A DNA stretch of 64,000 bases from Cognatiluteimonas profundi (GCF_009792795.1 NZ_VKHQ01000005.1:289527-353526); one strand, 5' to 3'; numbered from the stretch's first letter, positions 8,850-17,428 are shown. Made by a program: numbers and translations. The notes: a model not told the origin generated them from the sequence alone.

Positions 8850-9782
8850 ATGCTGTCGATTGTTGGCACCATGTTCCACGCGCAGTCGTACCTGGAGGAG
8901 TTCGTCGCGCGCGCGATTGCAGCCGCCAGCGCAACCGGCCTGGAATTCGAAATCGTGCTGGTCAACGATGGCTCGCCAGATCTGTCGCTGGCAATGGCGA
9001 AGTCGCTGGCGGACCTGCACCCACAGGTGCGCGTCGTCGATCTTTCGCGCAACTTCGGTCACCACCGGGCAATGATGATCGGCCTGCAGCATTCCAGCGG
9101 CGCGCTGGTTTTCCTGATCGACCTCGACCTCGAGGAGCCGCCGGAGCTGCTGGCCGACTTCCTGTCGACGCTTGCCGTAAACCCTGATGCGGACGTCGTC
9201 TATGGCCGGATGAAGGCCCGCAAGGGTGGAGTCTGGGAGCGATTCAGTGGCTGGGCCTTTTACAGCCTGCTGCATGGACTGGGGGGCATCGCCGTCCCGC
9301 GCAACATTTCAACCGTCCGCCTGATGACGCGTCGATACGTGGACAGCCTTGGCAAATATGGCGAGCGTGAAGTCTTCATGGCCGGGCTCTGGCAGGATAC
9401 CGGTTACAAGCAGGTTCCCTTTGAATTCATCAAGGGATACAAAGGCGAGACGACCTATCATTTCGCGCGGAAACTCTCGCTCCTGGTCAATTCGATCGTC
9501 GCCTTCAGCAGCAAGCCACTGGCAATGATCTTCACCATCGGCACTATCTTGTCGCTCGGCGCTGGCGCCTACACGCTCTATCTGATCTACGTCGGCCTGG
9601 TCAGGGGGACAGCTCCCAGCGGATGGGCTTCGCTGATCGCCTCGATCTGGTTGCTTGGCGGCCTGATCATTTTCTTCCTTGGCGTCATTGGAATCTACCT
9701 CTCGAAGATCTTCATCGAGGTTAAGCAACGTCCGTACGCGACCGTCCGCGAAATCTACGAGGGACGAGGCAATGATCGATAG
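8850..9782 (+). CDS. Family 2 glycosyltransferase with C-terminal membrane segments (ArnC/GtrB-like)
   Basis: 310 residues. A GT-A domain (SIVGTMFHAQSYLEEF, VLVNDGSPD, then FLIDLDLEEPPE as the metal-binding DxD region, about residues 85-100) is followed by two hydrophobic segments near residues 225-245 and 262-285 and a basic cytoplasmic tail. That is the layout of ArnC, GtrB and DPM1-like enzymes, which transfer a sugar from a nucleotide donor to polyprenyl phosphate at the inner membrane. It starts five bases after the WbqC stop and overlaps the next gene by 11 bases. In context the donor could be the aminosugar made by the RffA homologue at the end of the cassette. Confidence 0.88.
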   Translation: MLSIVGTMFHAQSYLEEFVARAIAAASATGLEFEIVLVNDGSPDLSLAMAKSLADLHPQVRVVDLSRNFGHHRAMMIGLQHSSGALVFLIDLDLEEPPELLADFLSTLAVNPDADVVYGRMKARKGGVWERFSGWAFYSLLHGLGGIAVPRNISTVRLMTRRYVDSLGKYGEREVFMAGLWQDTGYKQVPFEFIKGYKGETTYHFARKLSLLVNSIVAFSSKPLAMIFTIGTILSLGAGAYTLYLIYVGLVRGTAPSGWASLIASIWLLGGLIIFFLGVIGIYLSKIFIEVKQRPYATVREIYEGRGNDR

Positions 9783-10413
9783 CACCAGGGGCGATCGCAT
9801 TCTGGCCGGCGTCGACGCCTATTACTCGGAAAAGGTCCGGGTCCATGGACCAACTCCCAAGGGTGTCGATTGGAATTCGATTGAATCGCAACACCTTCGC
9901 TTCATGCAGCTTTCGTCGCTGCTTCCGGGGCAGCAATTCAGTATTTGCGACTTCGGTTGCGGTTACGGCAGCTATTACGATTTTCTCGCCGGCCAGCACC
10001 CGCGATTCGAATATAGAGGCGTTGACATCTCGGCTGACATGATTGAGCACGCACGGAATCAGCACGCCGGGGTTGAGCACTGCCGCTTTGATTGCAGCAA
10101 CCGCCCGGTGTCGTCCGACTATGTCGTCGCCAGTGGGATCTTCAATGTCCGGCAGCAAATCCCCGACCGGGAATGGCTCGAGTACATATTCGGTTGCGTC
10201 GAGGCCATGTCGGACGCGAGCGGCAGGGGATTTGCATTCAACTGCCTGACGTCATATTCCGACGCCGACAGGAAACGCGACTACCTGTATTACGCCGACC
10301 CGCGGATCTTGTTCGACCATTGCATGCGGTTATCGCGCCACGTTACCTTGCTTCATGGGTATGGGCTGTATGAGTTCACGATCCTCGTTCGCAAGGAGCA
10401 ACATGGCGAGTGA
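9772..10413 (+). CDS. Class I SAM-dependent methyltransferase
   Basis: 213 residues with a Rossmann methyltransferase core: motif I ICDFGCGYGSYYDFL near residues 58-72, acidic loop YRGVDISADMIEHAR, and DYVVASGIFNVR at the motif IV position. The ATG at 9772 lies inside the end of the GT2 gene (11-base overlap), behind GGGACGAGG. Its own 3' end overlaps the next gene by 11 bases. Composition is clearly more AT-rich than flanking housekeeping genes, a sign of acquisition. The target, sugar or acyl group, cannot be told. Confidence 0.85.
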   Translation: MIDSTRGDRILAGVDAYYSEKVRVHGPTPKGVDWNSIESQHLRFMQLSSLLPGQQFSICDFGCGYGSYYDFLAGQHPRFEYRGVDISADMIEHARNQHAGVEHCRFDCSNRPVSSDYVVASGIFNVRQQIPDREWLEYIFGCVEAMSDASGRGFAFNCLTSYSDADRKRDYLYYADPRILFDHCMRLSRHVTLLHGYGLYEFTILVRKEQHGE

Positions 10414-11071
10414 CAGAAAAATAGTCATTTTTGGTGCTGGCGACATCGCCCAGCTGGCGTGGTTCTACTTCACGCATGACAGCGATCGCGAAGTCGCCGC
10501 ATTCACCGTCGACCGCGACTATGCGAAGTCAGAAACATTCCAGGGCTTGCCGCTGGTTCCCTTTGACGAGGTCGAGCATCGATTTCCGCCCGATCAGTAC
10601 GACATGTTCGTGGCGCTGAGCTACGCCAAGCGCAATACCGTCCGTGAAGCGAAATGCACTGAGGCCGACGCCAAGGGATATGCCTTGGCAAGCTACATCA
10701 GTACGCGCCTGACGATCTTCGAGGGCACTCCTGTCGGCAGGAATTGCTTCCTGCTCGAGGACAACACCATCCAGCCATTCGTCACTATCGGTGACAATGT
10801 CACCCTCTGGAGTGGAAACCACATCGGCCACCACAGCACGATTGGCGACAACTGCTTCATTACGTCACACGTGGTGATCTCCGGCGGCGTTGAAGTTGGC
10901 AGAAACTGCTTCATCGGCGTCAACACGACGGTGCGCGACCACGTGCGCATTGGCGATCGCTGCCTCATCGGCGCGGGCTCGCTGATCCTTGGCTCGACAG
11001 AACCAGGCACGGTTTACGTCGGCAACGCGACCACTGCTTCCGACAAGCCGAAGCCGGGCCCGGACAAGTAG
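10403..11071 (+). CDS. NeuD/PglD-like sugar O/N-acyltransferase (left-handed beta-helix)
   Basis: 222 residues. An N-terminal Rossmann-like domain (KIVIFGAGDIAQLAWFYF) is followed by hexapeptide-repeat sequence (FVTIGDNVTLWSGNHIGHHSTIGDN and continuing), the architecture of NeuD/PglD acetyltransferases that N- or O-acylate nucleotide-linked sugars. The His in IGHHSTIG is in the right place for the catalytic base. AAGGAG lies 7 bases before ATG 10403. It is coupled by overlap to the methyltransferase upstream and ends three bases before the next start. With an RffA-type aminotransferase in the same operon, N-acylation of a 4-amino sugar is the simplest role (inference). Confidence 0.87.
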   Translation: MASDRKIVIFGAGDIAQLAWFYFTHDSDREVAAFTVDRDYAKSETFQGLPLVPFDEVEHRFPPDQYDMFVALSYAKRNTVREAKCTEADAKGYALASYISTRLTIFEGTPVGRNCFLLEDNTIQPFVTIGDNVTLWSGNHIGHHSTIGDNCFITSHVVISGGVEVGRNCFIGVNTTVRDHVRIGDRCLIGAGSLILGSTEPGTVYVGNATTASDKPKPGPDK

Positions 11072-11074
11072 CCG

Positions 11075-11989
11075 ATGCGATGGAAGAAGCTCGGCTGGCT
11101 GTTTGCACCGGATGGCGGCATCCCCTGGATGAAGTCGCATGCGGCCAATCCGTTCGGGGTATGGCTGGAGCCGGGTGTTCTGCGCATCTATTTCACTTGC
11201 CGTGACGCAGCACAACGCTCGCACGTGGCGAGTATCGACGCGGACCTGGAGCGTGATTTCGCGCTGGGCGGGCTGAGCAACGAGCCTGTGCTTGCCCCAG
11301 GCCCGCCCGGCGCATTCGACGACAGCGGTTGCGCCGTGGGGCATGTAGTACGAGTGGCTGGACGACTGCGGTTGTACTACCTCGGCTGGAACCTCAAGGT
11401 GACGGTTCCATGGCTTAACACGATCGGCCTTGCGATCGAAGACCCGAAAACCGGGCGCTTCGAGCGTTATTCCCCGGCGCCATTGCTCGATCGCAGCCGC
11501 CAGGACCCTTTCTCCATCTCGTACCCCAGCCTGCTGCACGAGGGTGGCCGGTGGCGCATGTGGTACGGCTCCAATCTGCGATGGGGAAGCGAACCGGAGA
11601 GCATGCAGCACGTCATCAAGTACGCAGAATCGCGGGACGGGCTGCGCTGGCGCAGGGATGGAAGGGTGGTCGTCGGCTTGTCGCATCGAAACGAATACGC
11701 GCTGTCCAAACCATTCGTGCTGCGGGATCCCGACTGTTACCGGATGTGGTACTCGTACCGCGGCTGCGATGAGGTGACGACGTATCGCATCGGATACGCG
11801 GAATCGCCCGATGGCCTTGCATGGCGGCGACTGGATGACCAAGCAGGGGTGGACGTGTCGGCGGAGGGATGGGACAGCGAAATGGTCTGTTACCCATTCG
11901 TATTCGACCACCGCGGCCGGCGATATATGCTTTACAACGGAAATGGATACGGACGCAGTGGAATTGGCGTTGCGGTCCAGGAATCATGA
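11075..11989 (+). CDS. Beta-propeller glycosidase-like protein (GH43/GH130-related fold)
   Basis: 304 residues of a five-bladed beta-propeller type, recognised by recurring blade motifs: IKYAESRDGLRWRRDG and IGYAESPDGLAWRRL, plus WYGSN and WYSYRG. This resembles the fold of GH43, GH32 and GH130 enzymes. There is no signal peptide, so it is probably cytoplasmic and may act on a nucleotide- or lipid-linked sugar rather than degrade polymer outside. Catalytic acids cannot be assigned by eye. It begins three bases after the preceding stop and its own stop overlaps the next ATG (ATGA). Related genes recur in surface-glycan clusters without a defined function. Confidence 0.72.
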   Translation: MRWKKLGWLFAPDGGIPWMKSHAANPFGVWLEPGVLRIYFTCRDAAQRSHVASIDADLERDFALGGLSNEPVLAPGPPGAFDDSGCAVGHVVRVAGRLRLYYLGWNLKVTVPWLNTIGLAIEDPKTGRFERYSPAPLLDRSRQDPFSISYPSLLHEGGRWRMWYGSNLRWGSEPESMQHVIKYAESRDGLRWRRDGRVVVGLSHRNEYALSKPFVLRDPDCYRMWYSYRGCDEVTTYRIGYAESPDGLAWRRLDDQAGVDVSAEGWDSEMVCYPFVFDHRGRRYMLYNGNGYGRSGIGVAVQES

Positions 11990-12384
11990 CCCTTTCTTCA
12001 GGCACCACGATGCGGAACTGGATTGCTTATTGCATGGTGTTCGCGACCGTCCTGCTGACAGTCTGCGGGCAATTCATCGTCAAGTGGCAGGTGCTCCGGG
12101 CGGGCGCGCTGCCCGCAGCCAATGAGGCCAAGCTGGGCTTCCTGCTGCGGCTGCTGCTCAATCCGTGGATCCTGTCCGCATTCGCCGCGGCTTTCCTGGC
12201 GTCGCTCACCTGGATGCTGGCAATGACGAAGCTGCCGCTCAGCCACGCCTACCCCATCACGGCATTCACGTTTGTGCTGGTGGTGATCGGCAGCGCAGCT
12301 GCGTTCCATGAGCCGGTCACGCCGCTCAAACTAGCGGGGCTGGCGCTGATCGTCGCCGGCATCTATGTCGGCAGCCAAGGTTGA
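11986..12384 (+). CDS. Small EamA/SMR-like membrane protein (ArnE/ArnF-type flippase candidate)
   Basis: 132 residues with four predicted membrane helices (starting at about IAYCMVFATVLL, PWILSAFAAAFL, ITAFTFVLVVIG and LAGLALIVAGIY), the size and pattern of half-size DMT proteins such as EmrE and the ArnE/ArnF aminoarabinose flippase. ATG 11986 overlaps the previous stop (ATGA); its own stop overlaps the TTG of the next gene. In a cassette with an ArnC/GtrB-like transferase it is a natural candidate to flip the polyprenyl-linked sugar. A drug-efflux role is possible but less likely in this context. Confidence 0.75.
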   Translation: MTLSSGTTMRNWIAYCMVFATVLLTVCGQFIVKWQVLRAGALPAANEAKLGFLLRLLLNPWILSAFAAAFLASLTWMLAMTKLPLSHAYPITAFTFVLVVIGSAAAFHEPVTPLKLAGLALIVAGIYVGSQG

Positions 12385-13253
12385 AGGCCTGCCTGCACTG
12401 CGGAACGACTTTTCCGACCACTGTCGCGGCCTGCCCGGCCTGCGGCCATGGGCCGAGCGTGCGCGACGGAATTGCCCACCATGCGCCGACGATGGCGAGT
12501 AGTGGCGAAGGCTTCCGCCCCGAATACTTCGATGAACTTGCGCGGCTGGAGTCGCGGAACTTCTGGTTCCGCGCCCGCAGCCAGCTCGTGATCGACGCGA
12601 TCGGCAGGTACTTTCCACGCTGCCGCAATTTCCTCGAAATCGGCTGTGGCACGGGTTACGTCCTGATGGGTGTCGGTCAGGCGTTCCCTGGCATGACCCT
12701 GTCAGGCAGCGAGCTGTTCGTCGAAGGTCTCACCTACGCCGCCCGGCGTGTACCCAATGCCGAGCTCATGCAAATGGACGCCAGGCAGATCCCCTACCGC
12801 GAGGAGTTCGACCTCATCGGTGCATTCGACGTCATCGAGCATATCGAGGACCACGTGGCCGTCCTGAAGGCGATCCATGCGGCGCTGGTTCCCGGCGGCG
12901 GGGTGATCATCACCGTACCCCAGCACCCCTGGCTGTGGAGTCGTTCCGATGACTACGCCTGCCACGTTCGGCGATACGAACGCGGACAAATGGAACGGCT
13001 GCTTGAGCAAGCCGGAATGCGCGTGGTCTTCAGCTCGTCTTTCGTGACCATCTTGCTGCCCTTGCTCGCGATGTCACGGTTGAGCAGTCGGACGCGCGAC
13101 AATGGCGGCGATCCGGCGGGCGAATTGAAGTTGCCGGCCATCGCCAATGCCTGCCTGTATGGCGTCATGCAGGTGGAACGACTCCTCATCCGGCTGGGCG
13201 TGCGATTTCCCTTTGGCGGCACTCGCCTGGTTTGCGCGGAGAAGACGACGTGA
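12381..13253 (+). CDS. SAM-dependent methyltransferase with N-terminal zinc ribbon
   Basis: 290 residues. The N-terminal ~22 residues form a CxxC...CxxC ribbon (CLHCGTTF, CPACGHG). The methyltransferase core follows with motif I FLEIGCGTGYVLMGV near residues 84-98 and GAFDVIEHIEDH at motif IV. A C-terminal hydrophobic stretch (FVTILLPLLAM) may touch the membrane. The start is TTG at 12381, overlapping the previous stop as TTGA. The next in-frame ATG (12492) would delete the Cys ribbon, which is why the TTG is preferred. Its end overlaps the aminotransferase gene. Such proteins are often annotated as ubiquinone-type methyltransferases; here a glycan substrate is more likely. Confidence 0.82.
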   Translation: MKACLHCGTTFPTTVAACPACGHGPSVRDGIAHHAPTMASSGEGFRPEYFDELARLESRNFWFRARSQLVIDAIGRYFPRCRNFLEIGCGTGYVLMGVGQAFPGMTLSGSELFVEGLTYAARRVPNAELMQMDARQIPYREEFDLIGAFDVIEHIEDHVAVLKAIHAALVPGGGVIITVPQHPWLWSRSDDYACHVRRYERGQMERLLEQAGMRVVFSSSFVTILLPLLAMSRLSSRTRDNGGDPAGELKLPAIANACLYGVMQVERLLIRLGVRFPFGGTRLVCAEKTT

Positions 13254-14377
13254 GAGTTCCCTTCAACAGACCTTTCATGACCGGACGCGAGCTGACGTAT
13301 ATCTCGCAGGCCCATGCCAATTCGCATCTCTCGGGCGATGGCCCCTTCACGATGCGCTGCCATCAGTGGTTGGAACGGAACACCGGCGCGAGCAAGGCGC
13401 TGCTGACGCAGTCCTGCACGGCCGCATTGGAGATTGCGGCGCTGCTGCTTGACCTGCAGCCAGGTGACGAAGTGATCATGCCGTCGTTCACCTTCGTTTC
13501 CACCGCGAATGCATTCGTGCTGCGTGGTGCGGTCCCGGTGTTCGTCGACATCCGCCAAGACACGCTCAACATCGATGAGGCCGTGATCGAAGCGGCGATC
13601 ACGTCGCGCACCAAGGCGATCTGCGTGGTTCATTACGCAGGCGTGTCCTGCGAGATGGATGCCATCCTCGACATTGCGAACAGGCATGGCTTGGACGTGA
13701 TCGAGGATGCCGCACAGGGTTTGATGTCCAGGTACAAGGGCCGGCCGCTGGGAAGCATGGGGCTGCTCGGTGCCCTGAGCTTCCACGAAACGAAGAACGT
13801 GATCTCCGGCGAGGGCGGGGCGCTGCTTGTCAACGACGCGGCACTGTCGGAACGCGCGGAGATCATTCGCGAAAAAGGCACCAATCGCAGTCGATTCTTT
13901 CGCGGGCAGGTCGACAAGTACACCTGGGTCGACGTGGGATCTTCCTACCTTCCAGGCGAAATCGTCTCCGCGTTCCTGGCCGCGCAACTCGAGGAGGCGG
14001 AATCGATCACCCGTAGGCGGCTCGCGCTGTGGGACCGCTATCACGCATGGGCGAAGCCGCTCGAGCAAGACGGCCGTTTGCGGCGTCCCATCGTACCGGC
14101 GACATGCGAGCACAACGCCCACATGTATTACCTGCTGCTGCCGTCGATCGAGGTGCGTACGCGCTTCATCGAACGCCTCAAGCAGCACGAGGTTGGTGCG
14201 GTTTTTCATTACATTCCCCTGCATTCCTCTCCAGCCGGAAGGAAATACGGCAGGGCGGCAGGCACTTTGCCGGTGACCTGCGACCTCAGCGACCGGCTGG
14301 TCCGCCTTCCGATGTGGCTTGGAATGGAAGAGCACATGGACTTCATCCAGGACATGGCGACCGCAGCCCTGGATTGA
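13250..14377 (+). CDS. rffA: dTDP-4-amino-4,6-dideoxygalactose transaminase (DegT/DnrJ/EryC1/StrS family)
   Basis: 375 residues, collinear along its length with E. coli RffA/WecE (about 376). Shared blocks are SGDGPFT near the N-terminus, SCTAALE, PGDEVIMPSFTFVSTANAF, HYAGVSCEMD, VEDAAQG-type (IEDAAQGLMS), SFHETKN with PLP-lysine Lys182, and REKGTNRSRFFRGQVDKYTW. RffA turns dTDP-4-keto-6-deoxyglucose into dTDP-Fuc4N with glutamate as amino donor. The start is GTG 13250 in a GTGA overlap with the preceding gene. In E. coli it serves enterobacterial common antigen; no ECA genes are visible here, so the sugar probably enters an O-antigen or lipid-linked decoration. It ends nine bases before a convergent gene. 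Confidence 0.93.
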   Translation: MRVPFNRPFMTGRELTYISQAHANSHLSGDGPFTMRCHQWLERNTGASKALLTQSCTAALEIAALLLDLQPGDEVIMPSFTFVSTANAFVLRGAVPVFVDIRQDTLNIDEAVIEAAITSRTKAICVVHYAGVSCEMDAILDIANRHGLDVIEDAAQGLMSRYKGRPLGSMGLLGALSFHETKNVISGEGGALLVNDAALSERAEIIREKGTNRSRFFRGQVDKYTWVDVGSSYLPGEIVSAFLAAQLEEAESITRRRLALWDRYHAWAKPLEQDGRLRRPIVPATCEHNAHMYYLLLPSIEVRTRFIERLKQHEVGAVFHYIPLHSSPAGRKYGRAAGTLPVTCDLSDRLVRLPMWLGMEEHMDFIQDMATAALD

Positions 14378-14385
14378 CGCTGCAG

Positions 14386-15930
14386 TCAACGAGTGGCGGG
14401 CAGCCCGTGCGTGGCACGAAAGTCGGGCGAAAACAGGTTCAGGTGCTCGTTCCGCAGTAAGGCCATCAACTCGGCTCGCTTCGCTTCAGGCATGCCGCAG
14501 ATCGTCAACTGCGGCAGGCAGTGCGCCGGGACGGCGCCGGGATCATTGGCCAGCGCATCCATTTGCGCAGCCAACTGGACGACGTAATGGTGCGCGAATG
14601 GCTGCCGCTTCCAGCCGTTCCTGATCAATGGCACCTGGATCAGCACCAGTACCAGACTTGCCGCGAGCAGGCCAATCGCCATCACCCTGGCCTGGCGATG
14701 CTGACGCGCGCCGGCGAACGACTGCACTGCCAGCATCATCAGGGCAACGATGTTGAGCTGGTAGAAGATGACGTACCGCGGCTGGCGGAAAGCGATGTCA
14801 CCAAGTGCGGGGACGCGGGCGATGAGTACCCCACAACACAGCCCGTAGAAAAGAAACATTGCGCAGGCGGCGACGTGGCCCGCCATCGATGGCGGCTTGC
14901 GCAACAACTGCCACCAGAACAACAGATGGGCAATGGCAATGGACGCCGCGAGGGCGATCTCGACGCGGTGACCCTGTCCGCCGAAAATGGCTTGGGACTG
15001 CGACGCCTGCAGCACCGACATCGAAAGCGGAATCCGGATCCAATCCGTCAGTCGCGACATCAGCGCAGGGCTGGAGAGAATCGCCTCCAGATTCGGAGCC
15101 AGCGGCACGGGTTGGTACGGTGGCGCCAACAACTGGTATGCGACCTTGTAGCCCACTATCGAAACCGCAAGAACGACGATGGCCACCAGCGCGCTCCGGC
15201 GATTGCATCCCATCGCCGCCAGCAGCACCAATGCCCCGCTCGCCGCGATGATCGCAATGATCCCGCCATCGTCGGCGACGATCAGGCAGGCCGCAGAGGC
15301 AAGAAGCAGGGCGCCATAGCGCCCGCGCGAACACGCCTGCCAGGAACACGCGAACAGCAGGAAACTGAAGAACAGCGTCGAAAAACCCATCGTAAGCAGG
15401 GGCCACTCGTAAATGACACTGGCATTGAGCGACAGATAGACGGCGCTGAGCGCGATGAAGCCGACTTGTGCCGGGGCGGTGTAGAACGCCTCCCCTACCG
15501 ACTGTCGCAACACACCGCGAAGCAGCAACAGCGTCGCGATTGCAAAACCGAGGCCCACGAAGGCGTCAAGCCGGAAATCGAGGTGGAAGTACCGATAATT
15601 GATCAGGAGCAGCAACTTGTGGAGCGGCAGCGAATGATCGATCGCCGTGCGCTTGGCAAAGAAATCACTTGGCCCGAGCATTCCCCGCGACGCCTTCTCG
15701 ACGAAGCTTGCCAGGTAGTGCCAGGCGTCACTGATGACGAGCGGATTGGCGCTTTTGGCGGTGAAAAGGAGCACGTTCGCAACGATCGCGAAAAACAGCA
15801 GCCAGCCGACGCTTGCCGCGATCGTGGCGCGTCGATCCATCGTCCCGGTCAAGGCTATTCCGTCGTACGGACCCGTTGGGGGCTCAGGGGGTTTCGATTC
15901 CCCGAGGAACCTACTGGCACGCCGCAGCAT
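14386..15930 (-). CDS. Polytopic inner-membrane protein of the glycan locus, unknown function
   Basis: 514 residues with roughly 10-12 hydrophobic segments, e.g. SVGWLLFFAIVANVLLF near residue 40, FVGLGFAIATLLLL, LLLASAACLIVA, IIAASGALVLLAAM and IGLLAASLVLVLIQV. A soluble tail of about 85 residues contains two cysteines (HCLPQLTICG). No family is recognised with confidence; the layout is reminiscent of GT-C-type glycosyltransferases or polymerases of surface-glycan clusters. Starts at 15930 (used here, overlapping the lipoprotein gene by 20 bases) and 15840 (MDRRATIA, just before the first helix) are both plausible and neither has a strong ribosome-binding site. It converges on rffA. Confidence 0.65.
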   Translation of the reverse strand: MLRRASRFLGESKPPEPPTGPYDGIALTGTMDRRATIAASVGWLLFFAIVANVLLFTAKSANPLVISDAWHYLASFVEKASRGMLGPSDFFAKRTAIDHSLPLHKLLLLINYRYFHLDFRLDAFVGLGFAIATLLLLRGVLRQSVGEAFYTAPAQVGFIALSAVYLSLNASVIYEWPLLTMGFSTLFFSFLLFACSWQACSRGRYGALLLASAACLIVADDGGIIAIIAASGALVLLAAMGCNRRSALVAIVVLAVSIVGYKVAYQLLAPPYQPVPLAPNLEAILSSPALMSRLTDWIRIPLSMSVLQASQSQAIFGGQGHRVEIALAASIAIAHLLFWWQLLRKPPSMAGHVAACAMFLFYGLCCGVLIARVPALGDIAFRQPRYVIFYQLNIVALMMLAVQSFAGARQHRQARVMAIGLLAASLVLVLIQVPLIRNGWKRQPFAHHYVVQLAAQMDALANDPGAVPAHCLPQLTICGMPEAKRAELMALLRNEHLNLFSPDFRATHGLPATR

Positions 15931-16372
15931 GGACGGTGCGGACCGCGATGAGCTGTCGCGTGTCGACGTCGACCAGCAGCAACTTCATGCCCTCATGCAC
16001 CCAGTTGCCCGTCTGGTTTGGTGGCATGTATGCGGGCGCCTGGCCCCATAGCACCTGTTTGCCATTGGCCTGTTCGAACCATGCCTGGGTGTGCTTGATG
16101 CCCGCCGGCCTGGCGTCGTACTCGATCGTTACCACCGCGCCGCCTTTCGGAAAGTCACAGCTGCGGAATGGATTGGGATGGATTTTCAACGTGACGCCGT
16201 CACCCGCGAAATCCTTCGCTGTCACGACATGGCCTTGCTCGAACCGCTCAGGTTGGGCCACGAGCGCCTTGGTCGACGCCTCCGTTTTGGGCGATTCGGT
16301 CTGGCTGCGGTCACTGCAACCCGCAACGATGACGGTCAAACCAACCAACAAGCCCGCGGCGACCTTCATCAT
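15911..16372 (-). CDS. Small lipoprotein, unknown function
   Basis: 153 residues starting MMKVAAGLLVGLTVIVAG followed by Cys19 (IVAG-C lipobox), a clear lipoprotein signal. The mature part is a compact globular domain with two further Cys (FRSCDFP and the C-terminal AACQ) and WVHEGMKLLLVDVDTRQLI. No family is recognised. It is transcribed with and overlaps the polytopic membrane protein, so the pair may act together at the envelope. Two adjacent ATGs (16372 and 16369) are equivalent starts. The 265-base gap to wzm must hold divergent promoters. Confidence 0.65.
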   Translation of the reverse strand: MMKVAAGLLVGLTVIVAGCSDRSQTESPKTEASTKALVAQPERFEQGHVVTAKDFAGDGVTLKIHPNPFRSCDFPKGGAVVTIEYDARPAGIKHTQAWFEQANGKQVLWGQAPAYMPPNQTGNWVHEGMKLLLVDVDTRQLIAVRTVHAAACQ

Positions 16373-16637
16373 GCGTTCACTCCAAGTGGCCGGAATGCCC
16401 GGGCACTTCATTGTCCGGGAAAGCATGGCTTCCAGGCAATCGCCGGGATGGGCTGGCACCGATACATCATTGGCGGCAGGGCACATCCGTGCTCAAGCTC
16501 ATTCGATGGTCGCTGACGTGGAACCGCGCAGCCGCAGGCGCTGTGGGGACCGATGCTAGACTACCTGCCAACAGCGTCTTTCCCGGCGATTTCGAACCAG
16601 TGGCCAAATTGACCCCCTACCCTTGGCCCGTGATCTG

Positions 16638-17426
16638 ATGGGCTCGCTCAATGCCTCGCTGCACGATTGGTCGAGGTCGTTTCGCCTCTCCACCCTCTGG
16701 TACAACCTGGCCCTCGAGGATCTCCGCGACCGCTATCGGCGGACGTTCTTCGGCCTGACCTGGATCGTCTTCTCATTCGCGCTGTTCGTTGGCGTGAAAG
16801 TCATGGTGTTCGGGCAGCTCACGGCCGCGCCGGCCGCTGAGTTCGGCCTGTTCGTGACGCTCGGTTTCGGCCTGTGGACCTACATCAACGCGATGATCGT
16901 GGACGCCTGCACGGCCTACATGCATTCGCGCCCGTGGATCCTGGGGACCTCGACGCCGTATCCGGTGTTCCTGCTGCAGGCCGTGCTGCGCAACTGGATG
17001 ATCTTCTCGCTCGTCCTGCTGGTGATGTTGGCCGCGCTCTACTGGAAGCCGACACCCTGGGCACCGACGATGCTCTGGGCGTTGCCGGCTCTTGGAATCT
17101 ACCTGGTGGCATCGCTGTGGCTCGCGGCAATCCTCGCGCCGCTGTGCGCGCGTTATCGCGACTTCTACCACGCGGTGCAGACGGGCATGCGCCTGATGTT
17201 CTTCGTGACGCCGATCCTCTGGATGCCGGCGAGCAGCGGCAAGCTGGCCATGATCGCCCACCTGAATCCGCTGTCGCATTTCCTGGCGATCGTCCGTGAT
17301 CCATTGATGTACAACCGTGTGCCGGTCGACAGCTGGCTGATCGTCCTGGCGATCAATGCGGTCGGCATCATCGCTGGCGTCGCGGTCTATCACCTCACCC
17401 GCCGCCGCATCCCCCACTGGGTCTGA
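16638..17426 (+). CDS. wzm: ABC transporter permease for O-antigen/polysaccharide export
   Basis: 262 residues, ABC-2-type permease with six predicted membrane helices and the family start region STLWYNLALEDLRDRYRRTFFG, typical of Wzm/KpsM-like exporters. Later helices include YPVFLLQAVLRNWMIFSLV and MRLMFFVTPILWMP, the latter matching the conserved FFxTPI(L/I)W element. ATG 16638 is used; a TTG 15 bases earlier is less likely. The ATPase gene starts two bases after the stop. Together they move lipid-linked glycan chains across the inner membrane, so the main chain here is assembled by the ABC (not Wzy) route. Confidence 0.92.
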   Translation: MGSLNASLHDWSRSFRLSTLWYNLALEDLRDRYRRTFFGLTWIVFSFALFVGVKVMVFGQLTAAPAAEFGLFVTLGFGLWTYINAMIVDACTAYMHSRPWILGTSTPYPVFLLQAVLRNWMIFSLVLLVMLAALYWKPTPWAPTMLWALPALGIYLVASLWLAAILAPLCARYRDFYHAVQTGMRLMFFVTPILWMPASSGKLAMIAHLNPLSHFLAIVRDPLMYNRVPVDSWLIVLAINAVGIIAGVAVYHLTRRRIPHWV

Positions 17427-17428
17427 GC

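Noticed and set aside
13250..14377. Assigning the transaminase to an enterobacterial common antigen cluster
   Set aside because: No other ECA genes (wecA, rffG/H, wzxE, wzyE) are in the window; the context is an ABC-exported O-antigen.
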